Assembly (NCBI RefSeq): GCF_016808335.1
Contig: NC_053146.1
Coordinates: 23,864,637 to 23,928,636, forward strand
Direction: 5' to 3'
Source of the DNA: Panicum virgatum
Taxonomy: Eukaryota > Streptophyta > Magnoliopsida > Poales > Poaceae
Length of the DNA: 64,000 bases
The notes under the pieces are model-generated. The model was not told the origin of the DNA. It was given only the letters and a program-made list of their open reading frames with translations, and did not search any database. Below, one piece after another: positions 12,260-22,845 of the stretch; positions within the stretch are counted from its first letter, which is position 1, and each line of letters begins with the position of its first letter. A program made the position numbers and the translations under genes.

Positions 12260-13010
12260 ATGTCGACATCTTACGAGGTATCGTTTGAGCCCCTTGCTAT
12301 GGATGGCTCAAACTACATCTCTTAGTCTACTCATATTCTTAATGTCTTAAGGACCATGGGTCCTTCTTTTGAGCAAGCTATCAAAACTAGTATTCTACCT
12401 AAGGACTTCAACAATTTGTCAAAATTGTCAAATAAGGAAAATGAATGCTTGTTGTGTAATCGTCGTGTTGTTGATCTCTTGTTTGAAAGCGTGGACAAAG
12501 ATTTTGCAGATTCTATACAAGAGGAGAAGAAATTTTCAAAGATACGTCTTGATGCATATCGTCTTTGGCAACTCCTCGAGGCAATATGCAAAGAAGATAG
12601 TGATGACGATGACCAAGAGGAAGATGAAGGGTCACTGGAGGAGTATACCACTTCAGAGAATTATACTCATCCTCTTGTGGCCACTTCCGATGATCAAGGA
12701 AGAAAAGAGAGAAAGTCTGCTGGTTCCTTGTTGGAACCGGTCTGACCGGTCAGACCAGGGAAAGACGTAAAGAGAGGAAGATGTGCTCCCAAAGGCGATC
12801 AAGGCAAGGACAAGCTTCATATGAGTCAACATCTTCGAGTGATGTTGATCACAAGTGCTTGACTGCCGAAAGCAAGAAAGAAGATAGCACAGGAGTTAAT
12901 CAAGAAATGAAATTCAAAAAAGAGCTTGATAGACTCAAAATCATCTATGCCTCCTTGGTAAGAAAATCTGAGAGCTTATCTACTAACTCCTTATCTTGTA
13001 TAGATTCATC
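12260..13010 (+). pseudogene. Degenerate copia gag (SIRE/Maximus-like), 5' part only
   Basis: The frame opens with an ATG at 12260, 55 bases after the LTR, where gag is expected. The product would be a nucleocapsid precursor. An in-frame TAG at 12323-12325 and a TGA at 12743-12745 break it. The reading shifts to another frame from 12781, where Ser-rich and Lys/Glu-rich coiled-coil-like sequence (ELDRLKIIYASLVRK) resembles the middle of such Gag proteins. The zinc knuckle and all of pol are absent; the similarity ends near 13010, where GC-rich unrelated DNA begins. The first part (12356-12745) has an acidic DSDDDDQEEDEG stretch. An ACCGGT pair interrupts the frame at 12736-12757. Clearly dead. 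Confidence 0.65.
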
Positions 13011-15606
13011 GGGGAAGGAGTGCTCGGTCAGCTCTGCTCGAGGAAGAAGAAGGGTGGAGTGGGAGACAGTAGCGGTCGTAGAACGGGGACGGAGACGACG
13101 ACACGACATGGGAGCTCCGAAGCGCGCTCTCTAGGACGGCACAGTGCGGGGACGGCGACGACAGCACAGCGCAGTAGTGGCGCGAGGACGGCAATAGTGG
13201 CGCAAGGACGGCGATGACGAGCGCGGCGCCAGAGCGGCAAGGGAGGGGTGCAGGCGTGAGGGTAGGAGGATGAATCAGAGGCGAAACAGCCACGGGAAAT
13301 AGGAGCGATGCGAGATGGCGAGGAAAGTGCGCTTGGCAAAGATGTTGAGGGAAGAGTAAGAGATAGCGAGCGGGATGGAGAAGCGAGGTAGATGGTGAGT
13401 CCATTGGGACAGGATTAACCGTTGTTTTTCCTTTTTTGCCGAGCAGGATGGGTTTACCGAGTTTGTTGGAGTTGCCCTTAGAGGATCCAAACAGGACCCA
13501 ATATGACCGTGCTAATGCTACGGGTAATATTTCAGCATGAACAATGTGTAGATTCCTAGGACACATTTTAAGTTGTTTAATATGTAATTGGGTAACAGAT
13601 TCACACAATAGTTGCTCAGAATATTTAGGAAAATATAGAATCACGCACATGAGAAACTTACTCTGACACATTCTTAGGTAAAGACAAAGTTAACCACACT
13701 TGGTTGTTTACCTACTTTCCATGATTCTGTAAATCCAAGGAAACGTTTGGTTTAAACTTGGAAGACTAAGCAGCAGTAGGCCTCGATGCATCAATGATCA
13801 ATCTTCTCTGCAACACGCTTTCGCTTTCTTCATGGTGTTGATGCCTTGATCTACATTTCATCTTAAAAATTACGTCTCCTCTTCCTCCAACAAAAAGAGC
13901 AAAGAGCAATGCAGAACGTTGCACACATTTTCTTTTGGAAGACAAGCGACCAAAATAATTTCTGGTTAACACGATGAATGACTTAATTTGTGAAGAAAAA
14001 AAATTTGCACTCAATAAAAGAATTTTGATAAATGAATTTCAACTTTACTAACTTCAAAAGTTCAGAAATGAAACCAAAAAGTGCAGCTCAGTAGTGTTGA
14101 TAACATCCCCTATGATTTACTGCAACATACTTAAATCATATCCGCTCATTCTTCCTACAATTAGAGATGAATCAAAGATTAGAAAACTGAAGATGCATTT
14201 ATAATTGGAGATCATCCATCTTTGACAGAAGTGCTTTAATTCTTAATAAAATACAAATGTGTTTTAGTCATTCCATTTGGGCTGGTGATCAATTGGCTGT
14301 TCACTAAATCTTCTTGTAATGCTCTGTTCTGCAAAACGAATTCATAAAAATATTTTGATAATCACATAAGGAACAATAGTACATGTTCCAAAACCAACCA
14401 TTTCAAAACAGATTGATATAGGCAACCAAAATATGCCAAAAGCATAATAATTCAGATGGCTTGTATATCAGTAGGTTTTGACAGCAAGTAACGCTGTAAA
14501 TTAGGTGCTACCTGTTTGTTACAAATTGATCAGATGTCAATTCAACTCGATGCCAGCTCTGGAAATTCGACCCTCTCGCGTAGCAACCATGATGATAAAA
14601 GCTAAAACCACCCTAATTTAAATCTGACAGCAATATTTAACACAACTTAAGATCCAGTCGTAGTAATCTCTAATATCCATAGGAGAAAGTTTGAAAATCC
14701 TACATGCCTTTATAAAATTGGAGCTCTCTGATTGGAAAACACTTCCAAAATGAATCTTATATGACAACTGAGAAAGCAATTTTGCATAAAAACGGATTAG
14801 AGCAAATTAGTAAAATTAGAAGGAATAACAAACATAAGCTCAGAAAAGAACATCAAAAGCAAAGCCTGAAATGCATATTAAATGTGGATACAAAGACTAA
14901 TTTATTCGCTGCTCTCTCTTTCCTCTGGTTTGTCTTCAAGTATAAGTTCCTGTTTCTTCCGCTTGCCTCTTCTTCTCCCTCGCTTTCGTTGTCCCGTCCG
15001 AGCTTTGGTGCTTTCTTTGTTCCTCTGCTGTCCTTGCGTTCCTTGTGTGCGGTGCGGTTGGTTCTGCTGCTCCTTCTCGTCCGCATCCGCCCCTAGCGCC
15101 TACATTGTTTTTCCCTTGTGGCTCTGTGTTGCTCGGCTGTATGCCCCTACCTGTCCTTTTGCTTCGCAAATTTAACGAAGGAGCGCTCTTACTTTGAAAC
15201 CGTTGTTTGTGCTTCTTCTGCCAATAGCCTACGACCATTATTTGCTTCTACCTTCTACCTTCCCCGTGCTAGGTTAGAACTATGGATTTTCTAAGTGCCT
15301 AGCTTTGCTTAGCTTCGAGGCGCCTCTTCTATTTCGTTTACACGTTTTTTTTTTGTGTTTTTCTGACTCACCTCGATTTCATTAAGTAACACCTCCATTT
15401 CATTAAGTAACACGTTGCACAATAATTCAGAAATTTTATCCGCCTTCTTCCTAACAAGATTTCCTCTCTTCATTAAATTATATTTCCAAAAACCAATATT
15501 CACTAAATTTATAAAATCCATATATTTTGATCGCGATAATTGGGAATGGAAATTGGAAATACAAGCGCTAAACCTGTAATTGTATGCAAAACAACTTATC
15601 CTACTG
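13011..15606. other. Unassigned intergenic DNA
   Basis: 13011-13500 is GC-rich and resembles fragments often found in grass repeats (TGTTTGGATCC-type edge on the minus strand near 13490). 13500-14880 is AT-rich with no recognisable gene. 14880-15240 has a pyrimidine-rich stretch whose minus-strand frame (14936-15238) is Lys/Glu/Arg-rich and unlike any family I recognise. Possible spliced remnants on the minus strand near 14300 and 14550 could not be joined in one frame. Confidence 0.4.
15371..15412 (+). repeat. 21-bp tandem duplication
   Basis: CCTC(G/C)ATTTCATTAAGTAACA occurs twice head to tail, with one difference. Probable replication slippage. Confidence 0.85.
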
Positions 15607-15620
15607 AAACCTATGAATTC

Positions 15621-15861
15621 GAGAACGGACCGAAGGTCTGGTGGCTAGCTCCGGCAGTGGCCGAGCTGCCCACCAGCGTTCGAATCCCAGTCTGGGCGTT
15701 TGCTGGTGTCGCACGAGGGGGCCGGGGTGTGTGCGTGTGTAAGCCCCGGTAGGCGCATCCTCGGACTTCCCGGCAGTCCATCTGTGTTGAGTGTGCGGTC
15801 AGTGTGGGTGCCCAACTTGAGTTCTTAAATGCCGGCCAATGCTCCTGGCAATGTTCAAAAA
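15621..15861 (+). mobile_element. tRNA-derived SINE with target-site duplication
   Basis: A 241-bp element with a pol III A-box-like stretch (TGGCTAGCTCCGG, about 15642-15654) and a B box (GTTCGAATCC, 15678-15687), then a GT-rich body and a short A tail. It is flanked by a perfect 14-bp duplication AAACCTATGAATTC at 15607-15620 and 15862-15875. These are the hallmarks of a SINE mobilised by a LINE. The tRNA-like head should not be annotated as a tRNA gene. Confidence 0.88.
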
Positions 15862-15875
15862 AAACCTATGAATTC

Positions 15876-16580
15876 CGTTACAAATTTACAACTAATTTCG
15901 CTACAGGCACATCAGCTAACAAATACATTCTATTTTCCACCCCCACGCCTGGTATAGTCATGCACCAAACAAAATGCAGCCACCGAACAACGATCTGTCA
16001 CACATATTGGTCTACTTGGACCAAATAACAGTCTGTTACTTCTTGACGGTGAGCTTTAATGTAAAAAGTGTAGAACTACTAGCAACCCGTCCCAGAAAAA
16101 CTTCTACCTGCATATTATGTAATTTGGTGCCATTACTTTCTAAACATCTTCGCTATATAACCGTCTTTTACATATCATCTATGCACGCGCACCAATCACT
16201 AGTTCATATTCGAGGTGGAGGAACCGTATGATTTCATTGTGTCTTTTCTCATGTATAGTCGATGCCTAGCCCAGTGAAGTAGAAAGGGTTACTTATTACA
16301 TGTCCTTGCTCATCTTAGCTAACTATTCGTTGACATGGCGTTATAACATGCCATGCCACATAGGGCACGGATGAAACCTAGATAAAAAAAGTTAAGTAAT
16401 GAGATGGTCATTTTGACAGTCTGAGGGATCAAATTGAACCTCGATATGGCACCAAAATAGTAGAGCTGGTCGTCTTTCATATCGAGCCATTGAAGCAGTG
16501 CGCCGGGCTACAATCGGACAATTCCATGGTGTGAAGTTCATGATGAAATGCCTATTATACCTTAAAAATATTATTATTAT
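15876..16580. other. Unassigned intergenic DNA
   Basis: AT-rich, no credible gene, RNA or terminal-repeat structure seen. It ends with a short run of TTA repeats (16570-16580) that served as target for the copia element. Confidence 0.5.
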
Positions 16581-16963
16581 TCTTATATTGTGATCCAAAT
16601 TCTGCTGGGAGATTGTTGGAATTTGGGCTTGGCCCATTAAGTATTTCAGTTATTCTAAATAAATCCCAAAGGCCCATGTGGTGCAAACTTTTAATCTCAC
16701 ATTGCTAGTAGAAGTTGAGGAGACCATATGACTCTCCTATATATCTAACCCATAGACTTCACCGGAGAACATCAATTCAATTATTCATCTTGTAAGCCGC
16801 CGTTAGGCGTTGTAAACACACACCCGATATAGTGAAATTCTTGCTGGCTGGCGCCCGTGATTTTTACCCTTCGCATTGGAGGGGTTTTCCACGTTAAATC
16901 CTTGTGTCTCTTAAAGTTTGATCTTTGCTGTTTTCATCGTTTTGTTTGCCGTCGCTTCTAACA
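16581..16963 (+). repeat. 5' LTR of the copia element
   Basis: 383 bp, the same length as the right LTR; contains the shared blocks TGTTGGAATTTGGGC and GTTGTAAACACACACCCGAT. The terminal TG is mutated to TC. Confidence 0.9.
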
Positions 16964-17002
16964 AAGGGTATCGGAGCCGTGGTTTCAAGTTACGGTTTCG
17001 TG

Positions 17003-20000
17003 ATGGCGTCGATAAAATATGATCTACCGATGTTGGACTACAAGACGAGGTTCTCGCTGTGGCAAGTCAAGATGAGAGCTATTCTGGCGCAAACCAATGA
17101 TCTTGATGAGGCGCTGGAAAAATTCGGGAAGAAGAAGAAGGATGAGTGGACCGATGAGGAGAAGCGCAAGGACCGTAAGGTTCTTTCTCTTATTCAGTTT
17201 CATCTATCTAATGATATTCTGTAAGAAGTGTTGCAGGAAAAGACTGCTGCAGAATTGTGGCTAAAACTGGAATCGATCTGCATGTCGAAGGATCTTACCA
17301 GTAAATTGCATATGAAGTTGAAGCTGTATACGTTTAGGATGCAGGAGGGTGATTCGGTGATGGGTCACCTATCTGTCTTCAAGGAGATCGTTGCTGACCT
17401 AGGGTCGATGGAGGTTAAGTATGAAGATGAGGACTTAGGTCTTCTCTTATTATGCTCTTTGCCAAGTTCTTATGCAAGTTTTCGTGACACCATACTATTA
17501 AGCTGTGATTAACTAACCCTTGTGGAAGTTTGTGAGGCACTCCAGTCTAAGGAGAAGATGAAAGGCATGGTGCAAACAGATGGATCGTCCTCAAGGGGCG
17601 ACGCCTTGCATGTTAGAGGCAGATCAGAGCAAAGATCATCCAGCGACAACAACAATCGTAGCAAGAGCAATGACGGTAGAGGCTGCTCCCAGTCCAAAGG
17701 TCCCAAGAAGAAATTATTTTGTAAGTACTGCAAGAAGAAATCTCATATGATTGAGGATTGCTGGAAATTGCAGAATAAGGAGAAGAGGAAAAATAAATCT
17801 GATGGTAAGGCTAGTGTTGCTTCCGCTGGTGAAAACTCTGAGTCAGATTGTTTGGTTGTCTTTGCTGGTTGTGTTGCTGGTCATGATGAGTGGATTCTTG
17901 ATTCTGCATGTTCCTTTCATATCTGCACTAACATAGATTGGTTCAGTTCCTATGAGTCTTTGCAGAACGGTGATTTTGTGCGCATGGGAGATGATAACCC
18001 GTGTGAGATTGTTGGCATTGGCTCTGTTCAGATCAAGACCCATGATGGCATGATTCGCGCACTGAAAAATGTGAGGCACATACCAGGGATGAAAAGAAAT
18101 CTGATCTCGTTGAGCACACTTGATAAAGAAGTACTCAAATACACCGGTTCAGGTGGAGTTGTGAATGTATCTAAAGGTTCTCTTGTATGTTTGCTGGGTG
18201 ATCTAAATCCTTCAAATTTATATGTTCTCAGAGGTTGTACTTTGCATGGTTCTGTTTCTGCTGCTAATGTTGCTAATGCTGAACCTAGTAAGACTGACCT
18301 TTGGCATATGCATCTTGGACACATGAGAGAACTCGGTATGGCAGAATTGATGAAGAGAAACCTGCTGGATGGCTGCATTCTGAGTGGCAAGAAGTTCTGT
18401 GAGTATTGTGTATTTGGTAAGCACAAGAGGGTCAAATTCAATACCTCTGTTCATACCACAAAAGGTATACTTGATTATGTTCATGCTGATTTGTGGGGTC
18501 CTTCCCGTAAGCCTTCATATGGTGGTGCTCGTTATATACTTACCATTATTGATGATTAATCTAGAAGAGTCTGGCCTTATTTTCTGAAAAACAAAGATGA
18601 TACTTTTGCTGCTTTTACAGAGTGGAAAGTTATGATAGAAAGGCAAACTGAGAAGATCAAGGTGCTTCGCACCGATAATGGTGGAGAATTTTGTTCGGAT
18701 GTTTTTGATAATTATTGCAGAAAAGAAGGCATTGTTAGGCATCATACCATCTCATACACTCCGCAGCAGAATGGTGTGGCCGAGTGCAAGAACAGGACCA
18801 TTATCTCGAAAGCTTGTTGCATGCTGTCCAACGCCCGCATGAACAAGCGTTTTTGGGTTGAGGCTGCTAATACTGTATGCTATTTGATCAACAGATCGCC
18901 TTCTATTCCACTCAACAAGAAGACTCCTATTGAGGTATGGTCTGGTACACCTGCAGATTATTCATACTTGAGAGTTTTTTGCTGCACTGCTTATGCTCAT
19001 GTTGATAATGGAAAATTAGAGCTTAGAGCTATTAAATGTCTATTTCTTGGTTATGATTCGGGAGTCAAAGGATATAAATTGTGGAATCCTGCAACTAAAA
19101 AGAGTTTCATGAGCAGAAGTGTTGTTTTCAATGAGTCTGTGATGTTTATTGACAGTCTGTCCACAGATGATACTTTAGTTGAAAAATTGCAGCCACAAGT
19201 TAGTGTGCAGGTGGAGCTTATGGATGACCAGGAAAATGAAGTTGTTGGTAATGATATTTCAGATAGTGTTCCTGATACTGTTCAGCACTCACCTCCAGTT
19301 TCACAGTCTGATTTACAGCATGAGAAGGATTTAGATTTACCTATTGCTCTTCGCAGATCAAAGAGGAGCTGTGGACCTCCAAACCGTTTAATTGAGGAGT
19401 GTAATCTGACTTATTATGCTTTGAGTTGTGCTGAACAGGTGGAGGATGCTTGTGAGCCAGCAACATATTCTGAAGCCGTTGATTCTGTTGATAAGGAGAA
19501 GTGGATCACAGCTATGCAGGAGGAGATGCAGTCTCTTGAGCAAAATGGCACATGGGAGATTGTGAGCTTACCTGAGAAAAAGAAGTCTGTTCGCTGCAAA
19601 TGGGTCTTCAAGAGAAAGGAGGGTTTGTCTCCTAGTGAGCTTATAAAATTTAAGACAAGGTTAGTTGCAAAGGGCTTCAGTCAGATTCCTGGTGGTGATT
19701 ATAATGATGTGTTCTATCAAGTTGTGAAGCATAGTTCAATTCGGACTTTCTTTAGTATTGTTGCTATGCATGATCTTGAGCTTCAGCAGTTAGATGCGAA
19801 GACTGCATTTTTACTTGGAGAGCTTGAGGAGGAAATTTACATGGATCAACCAGAAGGACTCATAGTGCCAGGCAAGGAGAATTATGTTTGCAAATTGAAA
19901 AAGTCCTTATATAGTTTCAAACAGTCTCCTCGTCAGTGGTATAAGAGATTTGATTCATTTATGTTGTTACATGGTTTTAAAAGATCTGAATATGATAGTT

Positions 20001-21010
20001 GTGTTTACATTAAGATTGTTGATGGATCACCTATATACTTGCTGTTATATGTTGATGACATGCTTATTGCTGCCAAGAGCAGAAAAGAAATCACTACAAT
20101 AAAGAAATTGTTGAGTAGTGAATTTGATATGAAGGATCTTGATGTTGCTAAGAAAATTCTAGGTATGGAGATTATTAGAGACAGAAAATCTGGTTTATTA
20201 TTTTTTAGTCAAAATAATTACATTAACAAGGTTCTTTAGCGTTTCAATATGCATGATTCAAAGCCAGTTAGTACTCCTATTGCACCTCACTTTAAATTGT
20301 CAGCCACTCAGTGTCCTAGTTCTGATGAAGATGTTGAATACATATCAAAAGTCTCATATTCTAGTACTATTGGTTCTTTGATGTATGCCATGGTCTGCTC
20401 TCACATAGATTTATCATATGCTATGAGTTTGGTTAGCAGATACATGTCTAATCCTGGTAAAGAACACTGAAAGGCAGTTCAGTGAATTTTCAGGTACCTC
20501 AGAGGAACAGCAGATTCTTGTTTGAAGTTTGGGAGAACTGATCAGGGACTTATTGATTATGTGGATTCAGATTATGCTGCTGATTTAGATAGGTGCAGGT
20601 AACTCACAGGTTATGGGTTCACTGTTGGCAGTTGTGCTATGAGTTGGAAGGCTACTTTGCAGCCTGTTGTTGCTATGTCTACCACAGAAGCATAATATAT
20701 GGCTATTGCTGAAGCGTGCAAGGAGTCAGTTTGACTGAAAGGTTTGTTTGCTGAGCTGTGTGGAGTTGATTCTTGCATTGATCTATTCTGTGACAGTCAA
20801 AGTGCTATTTGCCTCACCAAAAATCAGATGTTTCATGAAAGGACAAAGTATATTGATGTCAAGTACCATTATGTTCGTGATGTTATTTCACAAGGTAAAT
20901 TGAAAGTATGCAAAATCAGTACTCATGATAATCCAGCTAGTATGATGACTAAACCAGTTCCTGTAGCTAAGTTTGAGTTTTGTTCAAACTTAGTTGGTTT
21001 GACAGCTTAG
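17003..21010 (+). pseudogene. Copia gag-pol polyprotein, one frame with nine nonsense codons
   Basis: From ATG at 17003 to TAG at 21008-21010 one frame can be followed without any frameshift. It is broken by stops at 17222, 17510, 18557, 20237, 20468, 20483, 20600, 20693 and 20732. Order seen: gag with UBN2-like core (17228-17512) and zinc knuckle CKYCKKKSHMIEDC (about 17720); protease with DSA in place of DSG (17899); integrase with HHCC (18301-18420) and the DDE region (TDNGGEF at 18671, NGVAE near 18774); RT with QLDAKTAFL and YVDDML (about 19787, 20047); RNase H with DSQSAICL and KYHYVRD (20780-20880). Two further catalytic-region changes are visible (Cys after NGVAE; VVKHSS in the RT core). 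The element cannot make its own proteins; retrotransposition would need help in trans. Confidence 0.9.
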
Positions 21011-21107
21011 CCCAAGAGGCTATTTGGCGCCAGAAATTTTATTCTTTGTTGTGTTCAGGTGATGATTTTGATATGCTACAAACATGAATTTGTCTCAAGG
21101 TGGAGTA

Positions 21108-21490
21108 TGTTATATTGTGATCCAAATTCTGGTGGGAGATTGTTGGAATTTGGGCTTGACCCATTAAGTATTTCAATTATTCCAAATAAATCCCAAAGGC
21201 CCATGTGGTGTAAACTTTTAATCCCACATTGCTAGTAGAAGTTGAGGAGATCATATGACTCTCCTATATATCTAACTCATAGGCTTCACCGGAGAACATC
21301 AATTCGATTATTCCTTTTGTAAGACGCCGTTAGGCGTTGTAAACACACACCCGATATAGTGAAGTTCTTGCTGGCTAGCGCCTGTGATTTTTACCCTTCG
21401 CATTGGAGGGATTTTCCACGTTAAATCCTTGTGTCTCTTTAAATTTGATCTTTATTGTTTTCATCATTTTGTTCGTCGTCGCTTCTAACA
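21108..21490 (+). repeat. 3' LTR of the copia element
   Basis: 383 bp, TGTTATATTG..CTTCTAACA. It matches 16581-16963 over its full length. Confidence 0.9.
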
Positions 21491-21582
21491 ATTTTATTGA
21501 GCCAGAGATTAAGGTGCCTCAGAGACACATGATTCAACCTCACTCACACATCACCGAAGATTAAACGATTAAGAGAATCTAA

Positions 21583-21827
21583 GAGCAAGGTTAATGATTT
21601 AATTTGCTGCTGGCTGCAACAATCTTTGCAGCTCATCTCTCAACTCACTTGTATAGTAGTTTAGCTCTCCACCATTAATACATAACTCACTTGTCTATCT
21701 CAAAAAAAATTTGATTCCTGTGTCCAAATTGGCTGTAAGCTAACAACTCATTTCTTCTCACTTTTCTCTTCTCTCTCCTCCACCTCAGCATTCAGTCTGC
21801 TTATAGCCAATCATAATATACTTGCTC
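21583..21827. mobile_element. MITE with TAA target duplication (Tourist/PIF-type)
   Basis: The left end GAGCAAGGTTAATGAT and right end ATAATATACTTGCTC form short imperfect inverted repeats, each flanked by TAA (21580-21582, 21828-21830). 245 bp, AT-rich, no coding capacity. The three-base TWA duplication points to PIF/Harbinger-type mobilisation. Confidence 0.7.
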
Positions 21828-22157
21828 TAATTAAGGGATGTGAATCATTGACTAACCAGGACTGTGACAAAAGTCAATAATCTTCGTACGGTTGGCGAGC
21901 TCATGTTGCTTTTTTTTTGGTGGAATAGCACTTTCCATTAACACACGGAGTGCTCTCCCAACGAAGATCGGCACTCAGAGAACACTTAACCTAGTTGCCC
22001 AGTTTGCCACTACGAGACTATTGAAAACTACATTCCCGTCTCAAATTCTCGACGTAGTAATTATGCGAAAGCTTGTTTTATGGATATGTAATAATAAAAT
22101 TGAATTAAAATTAAAATTAGGAAGAAGAAAAAACAACATCTAATCGAACTCGAGAAA
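21828..22157. other. Unassigned upstream flank of the NHD1-like gene
   Basis: Contains a T run near 21909 followed by GTGGAATAGCACTTTCCATTAA, possibly an old truncated LINE on the minus strand. No gene recognised. Confidence 0.35.
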
Positions 22158-22189
22158 CCAGCTTAACAGAGAATACTCGCAAAAAAAAA
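22158..22189 (+). mobile_element. Micro-insertion with A tail (extremely truncated LINE-like), left duplication copy plus insert
   Basis: CCAGCTTAACAGAGA (22158-22172) is repeated exactly at 26168-26182, on the other side of the gypsy element. Without that element the two copies would flank only ATACTCGC plus an A run. That looks like the last few bases of a LINE with its poly-A and a 15-bp target duplication. The end TACTCG+A(n) resembles the TATTCGAG+A(n) end at 41765-41780. Confidence 0.5.
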
Positions 22190-22194
22190 CCCAG

Positions 22195-22774
22195 TGTTGA
22201 CAGCCAAAATTGGCACTAACCGGTCTGATCGGTATGACCGAGCGGTCTGACCGGTCAAGACATTGTGGCCTGTCCGGCAGGGGCCGATCGGTCTGACCGG
22301 TAGGTCCGACCGGTCTGACCGGTCCAGGTAGAGTCCGAGTACAACTAGAGATTTTTATAGATTTAGATCTGTAAACAGGATTTCTTGTGGGATAAGTCCA
22401 CCCCACCCTATAAATATAAAGGGTCACGGCCGATTAGAGCATCCAATCGAACAAAATCAATACAAACTTTACTTTTTATCTTCTTCTCCAAACCCTAGCT
22501 TTTCCAACCCCATCTGCTATTCTTCACTCGTCTCCGTGACGTTTGAAGGTGTTCTAGGTGGCCTGCCGATTCTAGAACAACCCTACGTGCGCCTACCCTG
22601 ACGGGGTCCCTCCTGGGTTCGCGTTCGTCGGCCGTCAGCCGATTCTCACCGGCGACCGGTCTGACCGGTTCCTTAGACCGATCTGACCGCTCCACGCAGA
22701 GAGAGCTGCATCGAGCTCTTTCTCGCGCCGCACGATCTAGTGCGTTCGTGTGTTGACTGAGATTTGCGTCAACA
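22195..22774 (+). repeat. 5' LTR of gag-only gypsy element
   Basis: 580 bp. Carries ACCGGT arrays at 22218-22326 and 22655-22690. The later array has one more repeat block than the right LTR, explaining most of the length difference. CTATAAATATAAAG at 22410-22423 is a likely TATA element. Confidence 0.88.
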
Positions 22775-22845
22775 TATTTTTTGGCGACTTCGCTGGGGAA
22801 GAAAGATCTTGGTTAATAGAACCAATCTAATCTACTCCAAAGAAG

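Larger units (their letters stand above)
16581..21490 (+). mobile_element. Complete Ty1-copia LTR retrotransposon (4.9 kb), mutated
   Basis: Both LTRs are 383 bp (16581-16963 and 21108-21490). The start is TCTTATATTG on the left (second base mutated) and TGTTATATTG on the right; both end CTTCTAACA. A primer-binding site GGTATCGGAGCC follows the left LTR; a purine tract CAAGGTGGAGTA precedes the right one. Flanks are ATTAT and ATTTT, a target duplication with one difference. The interior carries one gag-pol frame in copia order (gag, protease, integrase, RT, RNase H). The LTRs differ at a modest number of sites, so the insertion is not very recent. Confidence 0.9.

Noticed and set aside
13766..14014. 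82-codon minus frame
   Set aside because: No domain or expression signal; length within chance for this composition.
14280..14620. Possible spliced exons on the minus strand
   Set aside because: Plausible GT and AG sites were seen, but the reading frames could not be joined without a stop and no family was recognised.
15640..15690. tRNA gene
   Set aside because: Boxes A and B are present, but the stretch is the head of a SINE with A tail and target duplication; no cloverleaf end.
16615..16963. LTR start at TGTTGGAATTTGGGC
   Set aside because: A GGGAGAT purine stretch lies before it, but the homology of all three copies extends 34 bp further left to TGTTATATTG, which also gives equal LTR lengths.
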